The notes: generated by a model from the sequence alone, not told the origin. Numbered from the stretch's first letter, positions 44,144 through 52,197 are shown. The stretch: 64,000 bases of DNA from Bryobacterales bacterium (GCA_026954325.1 JAIXKK010000224.1:1-64000), one strand, 5' to 3'. Numbers and translations: made by a program.

Positions 44144-44668
44144 TCAGCGGCCGCCTGCCGAGAAGTAAGGAATGTTCGGCAAGATGTACCAGCGGTCCCC
44201 CTCCCAGGCATTCCTTACATACCATGACGATTCATTGGACGCGGACGTGGGCATGTTGACGGGGATGGAGACATTGACGCCCTTTCGCTCCTCTCGCATA
44301 CCCGGCGCCGCCGGATCTCCTCCCGATCCGGCCGGCACCACTGCGACCGTTGCCGGGACGATGGCGATTTCTTCTTCTTTTCTTTCATTTGCCACCATGG
44401 TCCGGACGATTCTCTCGCTCAATCCCTGCCTGGCCAGCCAGGCCAACCCCTCCACGGAGACATCAAACCGCGTTTGCTTGTGGAAGATCATGTCGATAAT
44501 GAACCGTTCGCTGTAACCGGCTTGCGCCAGCAGGACCACGCCCTGATTGGTAAGGACGTTCTTCCTCACTCCGCTTGCCGGCGCCGGCCCGCTTCCCTCC
44601 GGGCTTTGCCCGTTCAACATGCCTGATCCGATTGTCAAAGAACACGCTAACGCCATCAGAAGCATCAT
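44144..44668 (-). CDS. Secreted protein with acidobacterial helical pair repeat
   Basis: A 174-residue protein. A strong GGAGGAGG site at 44678-44685 sets the start at the ATG 44668 (or the TTG just before). A signal peptide (MLLMALACSLTIGSG) is followed by a two-unit helical motif: LTNQGVVLLAQAGYSERFIIDMI then FDVSVEGLAWLARQGLSERIVRTMV. This xxxVxxLxxAGxSxxxIxxMI pattern recurs in acidobacterial proteins of unknown role. The C-terminal half is low complexity. It faces away from, and its start region overlaps the antisense of, the next gene. Confidence 0.65.
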   Translation of the reverse strand: MMLLMALACSLTIGSGMLNGQSPEGSGPAPASGVRKNVLTNQGVVLLAQAGYSERFIIDMIFHKQTRFDVSVEGLAWLARQGLSERIVRTMVANERKEEEIAIVPATVAVVPAGSGGDPAAPGMREERKGVNVSIPVNMPTSASNESSWYVRNAWEGDRWYILPNIPYFSAGGR

Positions 44669-44733
44669 CAATGAGGACCTCCTCCGCTCACATATCGGAC
44701 GCCCTCACATACATAAGCGATTTTCTGCCGCCG

Positions 44734-45378
44734 ATGAGTATCAACAGCATGCTGATTTTTTTCACGTTTCTCGAGATTCTTACCGCCAACCTGCCGACCG
44801 CCGTGGTGCATCGTCCGTATTCCGCGCCTCCGGTCACCGTTCAGGGCGGCGGACGCTGCGCGCAAAACAGCATCTCGATGCGTGTCGCCGCCGGCGCTTT
44901 GCCCGAGGGCCTTCGCCTGACCGCGGCCGGGTACCTCGAGGGAACTCCACGGCAGGCTGGGCTGTTCACGTTTCAGATACGCGCGGAAAACGAGTGCCAG
45001 GTTGTGGCGAAGACCTTCGCATTGCGGGTGGAAGGGGCCCCGCTTCTGGCGGCGGCGCCGGAGGAGTTGGAGTTTCACTACACCGCCGGCGGCGCTGTGC
45101 CGCCAGGGCAAGTGGTACGGGTTTCTTCGAGTTGGGAGGATATGGCCTACTCGATTGACGCGGAAGGCGCAGCCTGGTTAATGCTACGGCCTCTGCGCGG
45201 CCGCACTCCATTTCCCGGCGCGGGTCTCACCGGCGATCCCGTCGCCGTTGGCGTGGACCCTGCAAAATTGGCCCCCGGCAGTTACCGCGCCATTCTCAAG
45301 GTCAGCGCCTGGGAAACCACGAATGAGCCGCGAATCGCCGTCACTCTGGTGGTTTCTCCGGCGGCTCAGCCCAAATAG
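44734..45378 (+). CDS. Secreted protein with putative Ig-like (He_PIG) and BACON-like domains
   Basis: About 214 residues with a hydrophobic N-terminus (MLIFFTFLEILTANLPTA) that could be a signal or anchor. The middle reads LPEGLRLTAAGYLEGTPRQAGLFTFQIRAEN, the hallmark of the putative-Ig/He_PIG domain. The C-terminal part (VAVGVDPAKLAPGSYRAILKVSAWETTNEPRIAVTLVVS) resembles a BACON-type adhesive sandwich. The start is uncertain: ATGs at 44671 and 44752 are also in frame, and no ribosome site is clear. Its end overlaps the flgL stop by 13 bases, convergently. Confidence 0.65.
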   Translation: MSINSMLIFFTFLEILTANLPTAVVHRPYSAPPVTVQGGGRCAQNSISMRVAAGALPEGLRLTAAGYLEGTPRQAGLFTFQIRAENECQVVAKTFALRVEGAPLLAAAPEELEFHYTAGGAVPPGQVVRVSSSWEDMAYSIDAEGAAWLMLRPLRGRTPFPGAGLTGDPVAVGVDPAKLAPGSYRAILKVSAWETTNEPRIAVTLVVSPAAQPK

Positions 45379-46298
45379 TCGAACAGGCTGCGCCTGGGGC
45401 TCTTGGCGCGAGCCGAAAAGGCGGCATCCAAGGCCATCCCGGACTGTGTCAGTTCCGTGGCTGCTTCCGCCAGGTCGGCATCCTGAATGTTGGAAACCTG
45501 CTGTTTCCAACTCACTTCCAGTTTGCGTGCTGTATCGCTGGCTTCGGCCACCCGGTTCTGCACCAGGCCGTATCCGGCGAGACGCTGGTTGAGGTAGATG
45601 GAAGCAGCGCCCAGATTGTGCAGCGCCTGCTCGATGGATGGGATGGCCGGATCGGGCGGGTCGGGAGGATTGTCAACGGCAAGCAGGGCGCGACGCATTC
45701 CGTTCACCGCCTGAAACACATTCGTTTCCGGATCGGCGCTGTCGAAGATGTTGTCCGCCGTTTGCGCCACGGCAAACTGTAATCCGCTCGCATCGGCCAC
45801 CTGCCTGGTGGAAGCGGCGCCCTGGTAGGCGGTTACTCCCCCGGGCGCTGCCGGATCGAGCCCGTAGGGCGCCGCCTGGTCGTTGTCTCCGCTGAAGATG
45901 TACCGCCCCTCCACCGCGGTGGAGGCTACCGAAACAAGCCGCTCCAGGATGCCCTGAAGTTCTCCGGCAACCTGCGTTCGAGCCGATGCGTCCTGCTGCC
46001 CGCCCGAGCCTTGCGATGCCAGCACGCGGGCGCGCTCCACCAGCGAAACCGCGTTTTCCAGGGCGTTCTCCGCGGAATCCGCTTCCACCTTGACGCGGCC
46101 CAGGTTCAATTGCACCTGGTGAACCCGGTCAAGCCCCGCCCTGGCGCTGAGCAGACGGCTGATATCGTCCGGCCGGTCAGAGACTTTGCTCAACTTCAAG
46201 CCGGAGGTGATCTGCTGCTGCGCCCGCTCGTTGCGCCGTTGCAGCCGGTTGACGTCAATGAGAAACTTCTCCGCCGAAGGGGGCAGTCCGTTGAGCAT
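45366..46298 (-). CDS. flgL: Flagellar hook-associated protein 3 (hook-filament junction)
   Basis: A 310-residue junction protein. The N-terminal flagellin-like coiled region contains RNERAQQQITSGLKLSKVSDRPDDISRLLSARAGL, and the C-terminal helical region contains DADLAEAATELTQSGMALDAAFSARAK, the paired termini of the flagellin family. AGGAGG 4 nt before the ATG marks the start. It is the last gene of flgM-N-K-L. The filament flagellin gene is not in the window. Confidence 0.93.
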   Translation of the reverse strand: MLNGLPPSAEKFLIDVNRLQRRNERAQQQITSGLKLSKVSDRPDDISRLLSARAGLDRVHQVQLNLGRVKVEADSAENALENAVSLVERARVLASQGSGGQQDASARTQVAGELQGILERLVSVASTAVEGRYIFSGDNDQAAPYGLDPAAPGGVTAYQGAASTRQVADASGLQFAVAQTADNIFDSADPETNVFQAVNGMRRALLAVDNPPDPPDPAIPSIEQALHNLGAASIYLNQRLAGYGLVQNRVAEASDTARKLEVSWKQQVSNIQDADLAEAATELTQSGMALDAAFSARAKSPRRSLFDYLG

Positions 46299-46306
46299 GT
46301 AGCCTC

Positions 46307-47668
46307 CTATTTCAGGATCCCAATCAGAGTGTCGGTCAGCGAATTCAGTACCTGAAAGAGCTGTGCATTCGCTTCATAGGCCCGCTGGGCCTCCACGAGG
46401 CGCGCCGCCTCTTCATCGAGGGAGACGCCGGAGCGGGAATCGCGGAGCGAACGCGCCTGACTCAGAAGCTGCTGCTGCAAATCCGCGCCGTCATTGGCGG
46501 TAACCACATCGCGCCCCACTCGCGCTCCCAACTGGCCGTAGAACTCGTTGAAGGTCACACCGTCCACGGTGGGCTCATCCGCCAAAGCCGCCAGACGAAG
46601 CGCATTCCCATTGCCCAGCGGGGCGCCCGGATCGGCGGCGGCGATCTGTGATGGATCGAGAGGATTCACCTGCAATGTCGCGGCGCTTCCGGCCGTGCTG
46701 TCATAGGTGAACAGATCGACAGTCGGGTTCGAACCGCTCGCGTCCACTCCTCCGGCCAACACCTGGTTGACACTGTCGGCAAATGCCTGCGCCAGTTTGT
46801 CGAGTTCCGCCTGGTAGCCGGGGATCCGTGTGTTCCGCGAATCGAGAAGACCTTTGAGGGTTCCCTGCCGCACCTGACCAGTGATGTCATTCCCGTTCTC
46901 GTCCACTATCGCCGGCTGGGGTGTCGAAAAATCGGCGCGAACCTTCTGGAGCCGGTCTCCAATAACCAGCGGGGTTTGCCCGCCAAGCAGGAGTTGGATG
47001 CTGCCGTCGTCCTCCTTGACCACGTTGAAGTCAGTATATTGGCTCAACTCCTCCAGCGTTTCGTACAGCTTGGCGTCAAGAGCCGGGTCTGTCCCTGTTC
47101 CCCGCTCATTGCGGCGCTGGATATTCAGGTCGCGAACGGTAGAAGCGAGCGAGTTGATATGGTCTACCGTCTGGCGGAGTTGGCGGTCGGCCGACGATGC
47201 GGCCTCGCCAAGAGCCGTAGCATTCTGGTTGAACGCTCGCGCCACGTTCGACGCCTGATCGAGCACCACCTGGCGGGAAACGGGATCGTTGGGGTTCACC
47301 GAAAGGCTGGAGACGCTGTTGAAAAACTTGTTGAGAGTGCTGGGAATGCCGGAATCCTGGCTGATGTTGAAGAAGGGCTCGATCTGCTGCAAGTCGGCAG
47401 ACTGCTGCGATTGCCTGCCGTACAGACTCGCCTGCCGCCAGACATTGCGCTCGGAATAGTCGTCGCGATTGGAAACCATCGGTCCCGCATCGACACCCCC
47501 AGAGAGCCCCGCTCGGGGGTCGAACCGCTTGGGACTCAAGGTGAGGCGCTGTGAAACGTAACCCGGAGTCGAGGCGTTCGCGACATTATTTTGGATAACG
47601 GTAAGCGAGCGGTCGAATGTACGCAGCGCTCCCGCCGCTGAAAGCAGCGACCCGAACAGGCTTCCCAT
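46307..47668 (-). CDS. flgK: Flagellar hook-associated protein 1
   Basis: A 453-residue hook-filament junction protein. It opens with the rod/hook/HAP signature LLSAAGALRTFDRSLTVIQNNVANASTPGYVSQRL and ends with the matching C-terminal signature GVSLDEEAARLVEAQRAYEANAQLFQVLNSLTDTLIGIL. The length is at the short end for FlgK, which fits a reduced central domain. A strong AGGAGG precedes the start. It lies 8 bp upstream of flgL. Confidence 0.95.
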   Translation of the reverse strand: MGSLFGSLLSAAGALRTFDRSLTVIQNNVANASTPGYVSQRLTLSPKRFDPRAGLSGGVDAGPMVSNRDDYSERNVWRQASLYGRQSQQSADLQQIEPFFNISQDSGIPSTLNKFFNSVSSLSVNPNDPVSRQVVLDQASNVARAFNQNATALGEAASSADRQLRQTVDHINSLASTVRDLNIQRRNERGTGTDPALDAKLYETLEELSQYTDFNVVKEDDGSIQLLLGGQTPLVIGDRLQKVRADFSTPQPAIVDENGNDITGQVRQGTLKGLLDSRNTRIPGYQAELDKLAQAFADSVNQVLAGGVDASGSNPTVDLFTYDSTAGSAATLQVNPLDPSQIAAADPGAPLGNGNALRLAALADEPTVDGVTFNEFYGQLGARVGRDVVTANDGADLQQQLLSQARSLRDSRSGVSLDEEAARLVEAQRAYEANAQLFQVLNSLTDTLIGILK

Positions 47669-47682
47669 TCACGAACCTCCTT

Positions 47683-48060
47683 TCAGGCTTCGAATTGAAT
47701 GCGGCTTGCGGCCAGCGCGAGTCCATCTTGCCGCCCCGGCCCGTAGGCAAAGCCGGATTCCACTTCCAGCGCTTCCGCCAGGCGGCGGGCCCAAACGCTG
47801 TCGAAGGCCGCTGCCTGGGAATTCATTGCCTCGAAATGACGCACCGCAACCTGGAACCGCTCCATTGCGGCCAGCAAGTGAAGCCGCTCTTCTTGGGGCA
47901 TACGCGTGTGGAACATGGCCGAGGCATCTTGCAAATGCCGTGCCGCCTGGTGGAGAGAGAGAGTCGAGCCCGGCAGTTCACCCAGGAAAAACTTAGCCCG
48001 CGCGCACTCGATCGCATGCCCGGCCGAGGCAATCACCTCCTCTAGGCTTCCGGTCTTCAC
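47683..48060 (-). CDS. flgN: Probable FlgN-type export chaperone
   Basis: A 125-residue, almost wholly helical protein (ARHLQDASAMF..., LHLLAAMERFQVAVRHFEAMNSQAAAFDSVWARRLAEALE). FlgN proteins are poorly conserved; the call rests on size, helical make-up and its position between flgM and flgK, the standard place for the chaperone of FlgK and FlgL. It starts with GTG overlapping the flgM stop by 4 bases. Confidence 0.65.
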   Translation of the reverse strand: MKTGSLEEVIASAGHAIECARAKFFLGELPGSTLSLHQAARHLQDASAMFHTRMPQEERLHLLAAMERFQVAVRHFEAMNSQAAAFDSVWARRLAEALEVESGFAYGPGRQDGLALAASRIQFEA

Positions 48061-48383
48061 ACGCCACCGCCGCTCGAGACAATGGCGTCGTTAAGGATAC
48101 TCTGCCCCACTTCTTTCGGGTCCGGATGATACTTGCCGGATTGCACTGCTTGCCGCAGTTGCTCCACCTTCGCCATCCGCCCGGGTGAATCCTCCGAAGC
48201 AGTTTGGAGCGCTTGGCTGAGTCCGGAAAGTTGGACCCGGTCTCCATCGGGTGACGTGTGCTCTTCCCGTCCCGTGGATGACAACGAATCCACGCCGCGC
48301 GTGCGGTCAGCCCCGCCCGCGCCACTCGCGCCGCCGAGTCCGGCGCCCCCAAGCCCTGGAAGTTGGTTTTCAGGTATTTTCAC
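48057..48383 (-). CDS. flgM: Anti-sigma28 factor
   Basis: A 108-residue inhibitor of the flagellar sigma factor. The N-terminal half is Gly/Ser-rich and probably disordered, as expected for a protein exported through the flagellum. The C-terminal sigma-binding part reads RMAKVEQLRQAVQSGKYHPDPKEVGQSILNDAI, the FlgM consensus (xVxxLRxAIxxGxYxVDxxxIAxxLL). A GTG start is fixed by GGAGG 5 nt upstream. A sigma28 promoter lies 62 bp upstream, giving the usual feedback loop. Confidence 0.9.
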   Translation of the reverse strand: MKIPENQLPGLGGAGLGGASGAGGADRTRGVDSLSSTGREEHTSPDGDRVQLSGLSQALQTASEDSPGRMAKVEQLRQAVQSGKYHPDPKEVGQSILNDAIVSSGGGV

Positions 48384-48444
48384 TGTGTCCTCCGGGTGCC
48401 GTCTTCCGGTCGGCGCGACAACGGCTATCCCGCCTCTATTCCCT

Positions 48445-48471
48445 TTATCGGCCTGGACCAGAACTCCTTGA
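48445..48471 (-). promoter_or_regulatory. Sigma28 (FliA) promoter of flgM operon
   Basis: On the minus strand TCAA (48471-48468) is followed after exactly 15 nt by GCCGATAA (48452-48445), a perfect -10 for flagellar sigma28 with a common -35 variant (TCAAG in several FliA consensus sets). Transcription would begin near 48439, about 55 nt before flgM. Confidence 0.85.
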
Positions 48472-48538
48472 GAAGATTTTTTTCCTGCCTCACTGCCGTG
48501 CTACTATAGTCTCTGGCCCCGGCCATGCTCTTGCACCT

Positions 48539-48952
48539 ATGGTAATTCTGCTTACTATTATCCACGTCATCGTCTGCTTCTTCCTTGCCATCGTTGTTTT
48601 GCTCCAGAGCGGCAAGGCTGCCGACTTGGCCGGAGCCTTCGGCGGCATGGGTTCGCAGACCGCCTTCGGTCCGCGAGGCGCCGCCACGGTCCTTTCCAAA
48701 GCCACCACAATCGCGGCGGCTGTTTTCATGCTGACCTCTCTCACCCTCTCCGTGCTCGCCACACGGGCCGGGCGCACCGGTTCCACGGTGCTTGAGAAGC
48801 ATGCCCCGGTTTCGGTTCCCAAATCCACGACACCGCCGGGCAGCGTGCCGATCAATATTCAGACGCCGGGCGGTGGAGCCACGGTGAACGTCCCGGCGGC
48901 TCCTCCTGCCGAGCAAAAGGCCCCGCCGCCAGCAGCCCCGGCGAAGAAGTAA
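48539..48952 (+). CDS. secG: Preprotein translocase subunit SecG
   Basis: A 137-residue membrane subunit of SecYEG. The first helix is LTIIHVIVCFFLAIVVLLQSGK; the conserved loop AGAFGGMGSQTAFGPRGAATVLSKAT with GGxxSQTxFG follows; the second helix is TIAAAVFMLTSLTLSVLA. A Pro/Ala-rich C-terminal tail of about 60 residues is longer than in E. coli but common in this phylum. The frame extends far upstream of the ATG at 48539 only as an antisense shadow of flgM. tRNA-Leu follows 31 bp downstream. Confidence 0.95.
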   Translation: MVILLTIIHVIVCFFLAIVVLLQSGKAADLAGAFGGMGSQTAFGPRGAATVLSKATTIAAAVFMLTSLTLSVLATRAGRTGSTVLEKHAPVSVPKSTTPPGSVPINIQTPGGGATVNVPAAPPAEQKAPPPAAPAKK

Positions 48953-48983
48953 ACTGGAAGAAGTAAACGAAAGGTTTGGCCAC

Positions 48984-49070
48984 GCGGAGGTGGCGGAATT
49001 GGCAGACGCACTAGCTTGAGGTGCTAGCGGGAGCAATCTCGTGGGGGTTCAAGTCCCCCTCTCCGCACCA
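48984..49070 (+). tRNA. tRNA-Leu (anticodon GAG), CCA encoded
   Basis: An 87-nt class II tRNA: acceptor GCGGAGG pairs with TCTCCGC (last pair G-T), anticodon stem CTAGC/GCTAG with loop TTGAGGT (anticodon GAG), a long variable arm (GGGAGCAATCTCG), T-stem GGGGG/CCCCC with loop TTCAAGT, discriminator A and encoded CCA. It follows secG as leuU does in E. coli. Confidence 0.97.
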
Positions 49071-49087
49071 CATATCCTGTTGCCGTT

Positions 49088-49842
49088 TCATACAGTTACG
49101 ACAACTTCTTCAGACTGGGCCAAGAATGGGCCAGAATGCACTGTTTGCATCAGGCTCTTGATACGGTCCTGACGCTGAACATTCCACTTTGCGTAATGCT
49201 TCCGGATGATCAGCGGGCTATTGCCCAGGACATCGGCGGCATCCTGGTCCGACCCGCCTTTCGACAGGATCTCGGTGGCCAGCGTATGCCGGAACCGATG
49301 GGCATGCGCATGAGCCACTCCCGACTTCTTGAACACCGCGGCCAGGGTCCGCTCCGCGACGCCGGCCACACAGCGGCGGGTCATCGCGGCAGGGTTCCAG
49401 AAATAGTGCATAGGCTCGCCCTCCACGCCGCGCGGTGCCGGGAGAGCTTCGAGCACCATCTCCAGGTCCGGCGCGCCGGTAGACGAACCACGTTCCCGGT
49501 CTTCCGCCGAAAGACCAGGATCTCTCCGCCGCGGACCCGATCGCGAGCGAGGGTCGCCACATCGGAGATCGCCAGCGCGGTGTAGCGCATCAACAACACC
49601 ATGGCGCGCGCCCGTAGCCGTTCATAGCTGGTGCGTCCGAACTGGTCACAGGCGGCGATAATCTTGATGATCTCCTGGGTCGTATACGGCTCGACCGGCT
49701 TGGGCTTGACGTTGGCCGGCGGCTTGACCCACTTGGCCACGTTCTTGTCCGCCCATTTCCGGTCGAAACAGAAACCGAAGAACTGGCGCAGTAGTTGCAG
49801 TTCTTTCGTGGCGGTGGTTTTGGCGAGTTCGCGCCCAGACAA
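49088..49842 (-). pseudogene. Decayed tyrosine recombinase (integrase) beside tRNA-Leu
   Basis: Two frames together make a phage-type integrase. The upstream frame gives KELQLLRQFFGFCFDRKWADKNVAKWVK and the catalytic-domain start LLMRYTALAISDVATL...FRRKTGNVVRLPA. After an indel near 49470-49485 the other frame continues EALPAPRG...HAHAHRFRHTLATEIL (HxxR box) and VLGNSPLIIRKHYAKWN (His and nucleophile Tyr). Besides the frameshift, the first catalytic Arg (normally in YTGLRISDV) is Ala here. The N-terminal core-binding region is cut off near 49842. The gene ends 18 bp from the 3' end of tRNA-Leu, the classic position for an element integrated at that tRNA. Confidence 0.85.
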
Positions 49843-49945
49843 CGACCTTTGGATTGCGGCGATGGCCCGGCAACTTGACTTGCCTCTGGCTACCAGGGAC
49901 GCGCACTTCGTCCAGGCGCCGCGGTTGAAGATGCTCGCCTGGTAG
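49832..49945 (+). pseudogene. C-terminal fragment of a PIN-domain (VapC-like) protein
   Basis: A 37-residue stretch, RPDNDLWIAAMARQLDLPLATRDAHFVQAPRL..W then stop, matches the end of PIN-domain ribonucleases: NDLWIAA and LxTRDxHF carry the third and fourth acidic active-site residues. Everything upstream in this frame is antisense of the integrase remnant, so the gene was cut at about 49832 by the same rearrangement that removed the integrase N-terminus. No antitoxin is nearby. Confidence 0.7.
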
Positions 49946-49950
49946 CCGCA

Positions 49951-50403
49951 TCAACCCATCAACCTGTTTTTCGGCGCCGCGGCTGCGCCAAGCGTGCCAT
50001 CCTTTTGCCTGCGGCGGGGAGCGCCTTCCTCCGCTGGCGCGCGAAGGCCAATTCCGACCCAGCCACGTTCGGAGTAGGCGCGCCCGAATTTCCGCATAAC
50101 CTGCTCGCAGCCAAGGGCTTGCCGGCGGTCGGCGAACTTCTTGCGGTTCAGCACGTGGCGTTCACCATTGTCCTCGGCCCACTTTTCGTACGCCTGCCAC
50201 AGCACTGCCGCCTTCAGCGAAAGGCCCGGACGCACGATGCAGCAGTCCCCAACGAACTCGCGCAACGGGCCGGATTCGGCGCGCCACCGCGCTCCCGTGT
50301 CCTCCACCTCTGGCGGCTTGCCCAAGCCCTCACGCCGCCAACGGAGCGTGCCGGCGACCGCCCAGGCCGGGATGATCTCCGCGAACTGCTGTGGGGTGAG
50401 CAT
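49951..50403 (-). pseudogene. C-terminal fragment of phage/plasmid primase-helicase (D5/P4-like)
   Basis: The minus frame from 50403 gives IIPAWAVAGTLRWRREGLGKPPEVEDTGARWRAESGPLREFVGDCCIV, then LKAAVLWQAYEKWAEDNGERHVLNRKKFADRRQ and YSERGWVGIGL. This is the end of the D5-like helicase plus the winged-helix tail of P4-type primases (usual form: ...EYRxExDPLxxFLxECC...LYxAYxxWCxENGExPLSxRxFGRRL...GxRGWxGIxL). The ATPase core is missing, so it is a remnant of the mobile element whose integrase lies next to it. The frame runs on past 50403 only as antisense of the following gene. Confidence 0.75.
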
Positions 50404-50539
50404 TTCTGGAAACGACCTGATTGTAGCGGTTTGTTTACGCGATCGAGCGAAATCGGCGGAATCAGGGGCCTGGCGTTCCTGCTGGCCGCGCACTCTGGGC
50501 GGCTTGAGCCCGCCGGGGCATTCCGCGCATGTATGATGG

Positions 50540-51691
50540 ATGCTCACCATGAATCGCCGTGCCGCTTTTCGCTCTCTCATGGGTCTCGCCGCCGCTTCGC
50601 CGCTTTTCACCCAGAACCCTCCCGAGGACGACGTGACGAGTCCGGTCAACATCCACGAATTCGAAGCTGTTGCCAGGCGCAAACTCCATAAGATGGCCTA
50701 CGATTTTATCGCCGGGGGCGTGGAGGACGAACTCACTGTGCGCGCCAATCGCGAGGCCTATAAGCATTGGTATCTCGTGCCGCGCGTCCTGACAGACGTG
50801 AGTAACGTCGACACATCCGTTGAACTCTTCGGAGCCAAAGTTCCGTCACCCATCCTGGTAGCGCCCACCGGGGGCAAGAACCTCGTCCTCCCCAACGCCG
50901 AGGCCATCGTCGCCAAGGCATGCGCCAAGACGAACACGCTATTTTGCACGGGAAGCGGGGCCGAGCGCGCCGTTGATGAAGCCACGGCGAACATCCACTG
51001 GTGGAGCAACACCATCGGCCAGGCGAACAAGAAAGATGCGCAAGGCTACGCCCGCCGCATCGAAGACCGCGGCGCCAAGGCCATCACCGTGACCGTGGAC
51101 AATCAGTACCAATCCAACCGCGACCGGAACAACCGGAACCGGTTCGACTACGGCTTTATGGCAACCGGTGTGCCGGCGGCCGATGAAAGGCCCAAGCCGC
51201 GCAATCCAGCCCTCGCCGCCCACTGGCAGCCGCACACACCCAACCTCACCTGGGATTACATCGATTGGCTCCGCTCCGCCGCCAGCCTGCCTGTCATTCT
51301 CAAAGGCATTCTCAGTCCGGAGGATGCCGAAACAGCGGTCAAACACGGCGCGAGCGGCATCATTGTTTCGAACCACGGCGGACGCCAACTTGACGGCGTC
51401 ATCGCCACCATTGATGCGCTCCCGGACGTTGTGGATGCGGTGGGAGGCAAGGTCCCTGTTCTCATGGATGGCGGGTTGCGGCGCGGCAGCGACATCCTGA
51501 AGGCGCTCGCTCTCGGCGCAAAGGCTGTCCTCGTCGGCCGCCCGCCGCTATGGGGACTAGGGGCATTCGGCCAACCCGGCGTGGAGCGCGTCCTGTGGAT
51601 GCTCGGAGCCGAACTCAAACTCTCGATGGCGCTTGCCGGCAAAGCCAGCCTTGGCCGGATTGACCGCAAACTGGTGAGGCGCATCGGATGA
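50540..51691 (+). CDS. FMN-dependent alpha-hydroxy-acid oxidase/dehydrogenase, exported
   Basis: A 383-residue enzyme of the lactate oxidase/glycolate oxidase/L-lactate dehydrogenase family, which oxidises a 2-hydroxy acid with FMN. The N-terminus has twin arginines and a hydrophobic run (NRRAAFRSLMGLAAASPLF), suggesting Tat export. Family pieces include YDFIAGGVEDELT (FMN/substrate), LVAPTGGKNLV, SNHGGRQLDG with the catalytic His and Arg, and PVLMDGGLRRGSDILKALALGAKAVLVGRP for the FMN phosphate. A second ATG at 50549 is possible. It shares ATGA with a hexaheme cytochrome gene, so electrons probably leave the flavin to cytochrome c and not to O2 (inference). Confidence 0.88.
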   Translation: MLTMNRRAAFRSLMGLAAASPLFTQNPPEDDVTSPVNIHEFEAVARRKLHKMAYDFIAGGVEDELTVRANREAYKHWYLVPRVLTDVSNVDTSVELFGAKVPSPILVAPTGGKNLVLPNAEAIVAKACAKTNTLFCTGSGAERAVDEATANIHWWSNTIGQANKKDAQGYARRIEDRGAKAITVTVDNQYQSNRDRNNRNRFDYGFMATGVPAADERPKPRNPALAAHWQPHTPNLTWDYIDWLRSAASLPVILKGILSPEDAETAVKHGASGIIVSNHGGRQLDGVIATIDALPDVVDAVGGKVPVLMDGGLRRGSDILKALALGAKAVLVGRPPLWGLGAFGQPGVERVLWMLGAELKLSMALAGKASLGRIDRKLVRRIG

Positions 51692-52197
51692 TCGGACTGC
51701 TTCTCTTGATCATCAGTTCGCTTTCGGCGCAGGAAACCGGCAGGCTTTGCGCCCCATGCCATGCCGAGTATGTTGCCGATCTCAAAACCCACAAGCATTT
51801 CGCAAAGGGCATCGGATGCGAAGTGTGCCACGGCTCGAGCCAGCAGCATCGCAATGCCGCCGGCGCTACCGCTCCAGACCGCGTGGCCGCTCCCGATGAA
51901 GTCCCCGCCCTTTGCGGCGGCTGCCATACCGCACAGCGTAAAGAATATGAGCCCAGCAAACACGGAGTGCTCGTTCTGGCGCGCAGCAAGACACGCGCCG
52001 CCAACTGCGGCACATGCCACGGCGTCCACAGTCCGCGCACAGCCGCAGCCATGGAGCGGCAGTGCGCCCGCTGTCATGCCTCTCTACCGGACGCATGCCG
52101 CAAGCCGGTCACCGTGGCTTCCGGAAGACTTCGCTGCGCGGTTTGCCACGCCCCGCACACCCTCGCCCGGCTCACTCCACGCGGTTCAACGCCTTGA
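51688..52197 (+). CDS. Secreted hexaheme c-type cytochrome
   Basis: A 169-residue protein with a signal peptide (IGLLLLIISSLSAQ) and six CxxCH heme motifs: CAPCH, CEVCH, CGGCH, CGTCH, CARCH and CAVCH. Extra histidines (HKHF, SKHG, VHSP) can act as sixth ligands, so most hemes may be bis-His and low potential, as in NrfB/cytochrome-c3-like multihemes. The ATGA overlap with the flavin oxidase gene points to a functional pair. Its last 26 bases overlap the convergent esterase gene. Confidence 0.92.
   Translation: MIGLLLLIISSLSAQETGRLCAPCHAEYVADLKTHKHFAKGIGCEVCHGSSQQHRNAAGATAPDRVAAPDEVPALCGGCHTAQRKEYEPSKHGVLVLARSKTRAANCGTCHGVHSPRTAAAMERQCARCHASLPDACRKPVTVASGRLRCAVCHAPHTLARLTPRGSTP

Noticed and set aside
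49646..49954. A second minus-strand frame over the integrase and PIN remnants
   Set aside because: Its peptide is a frame-shifted reading of the integrase and the antisense of the PIN tail; the family motifs lie in the other frames.
49832..50403. A functional toxin-antitoxin or defence module
   Set aside because: Only C-terminal fragments of a PIN protein and a primase are present, with no antitoxin or intact partner.
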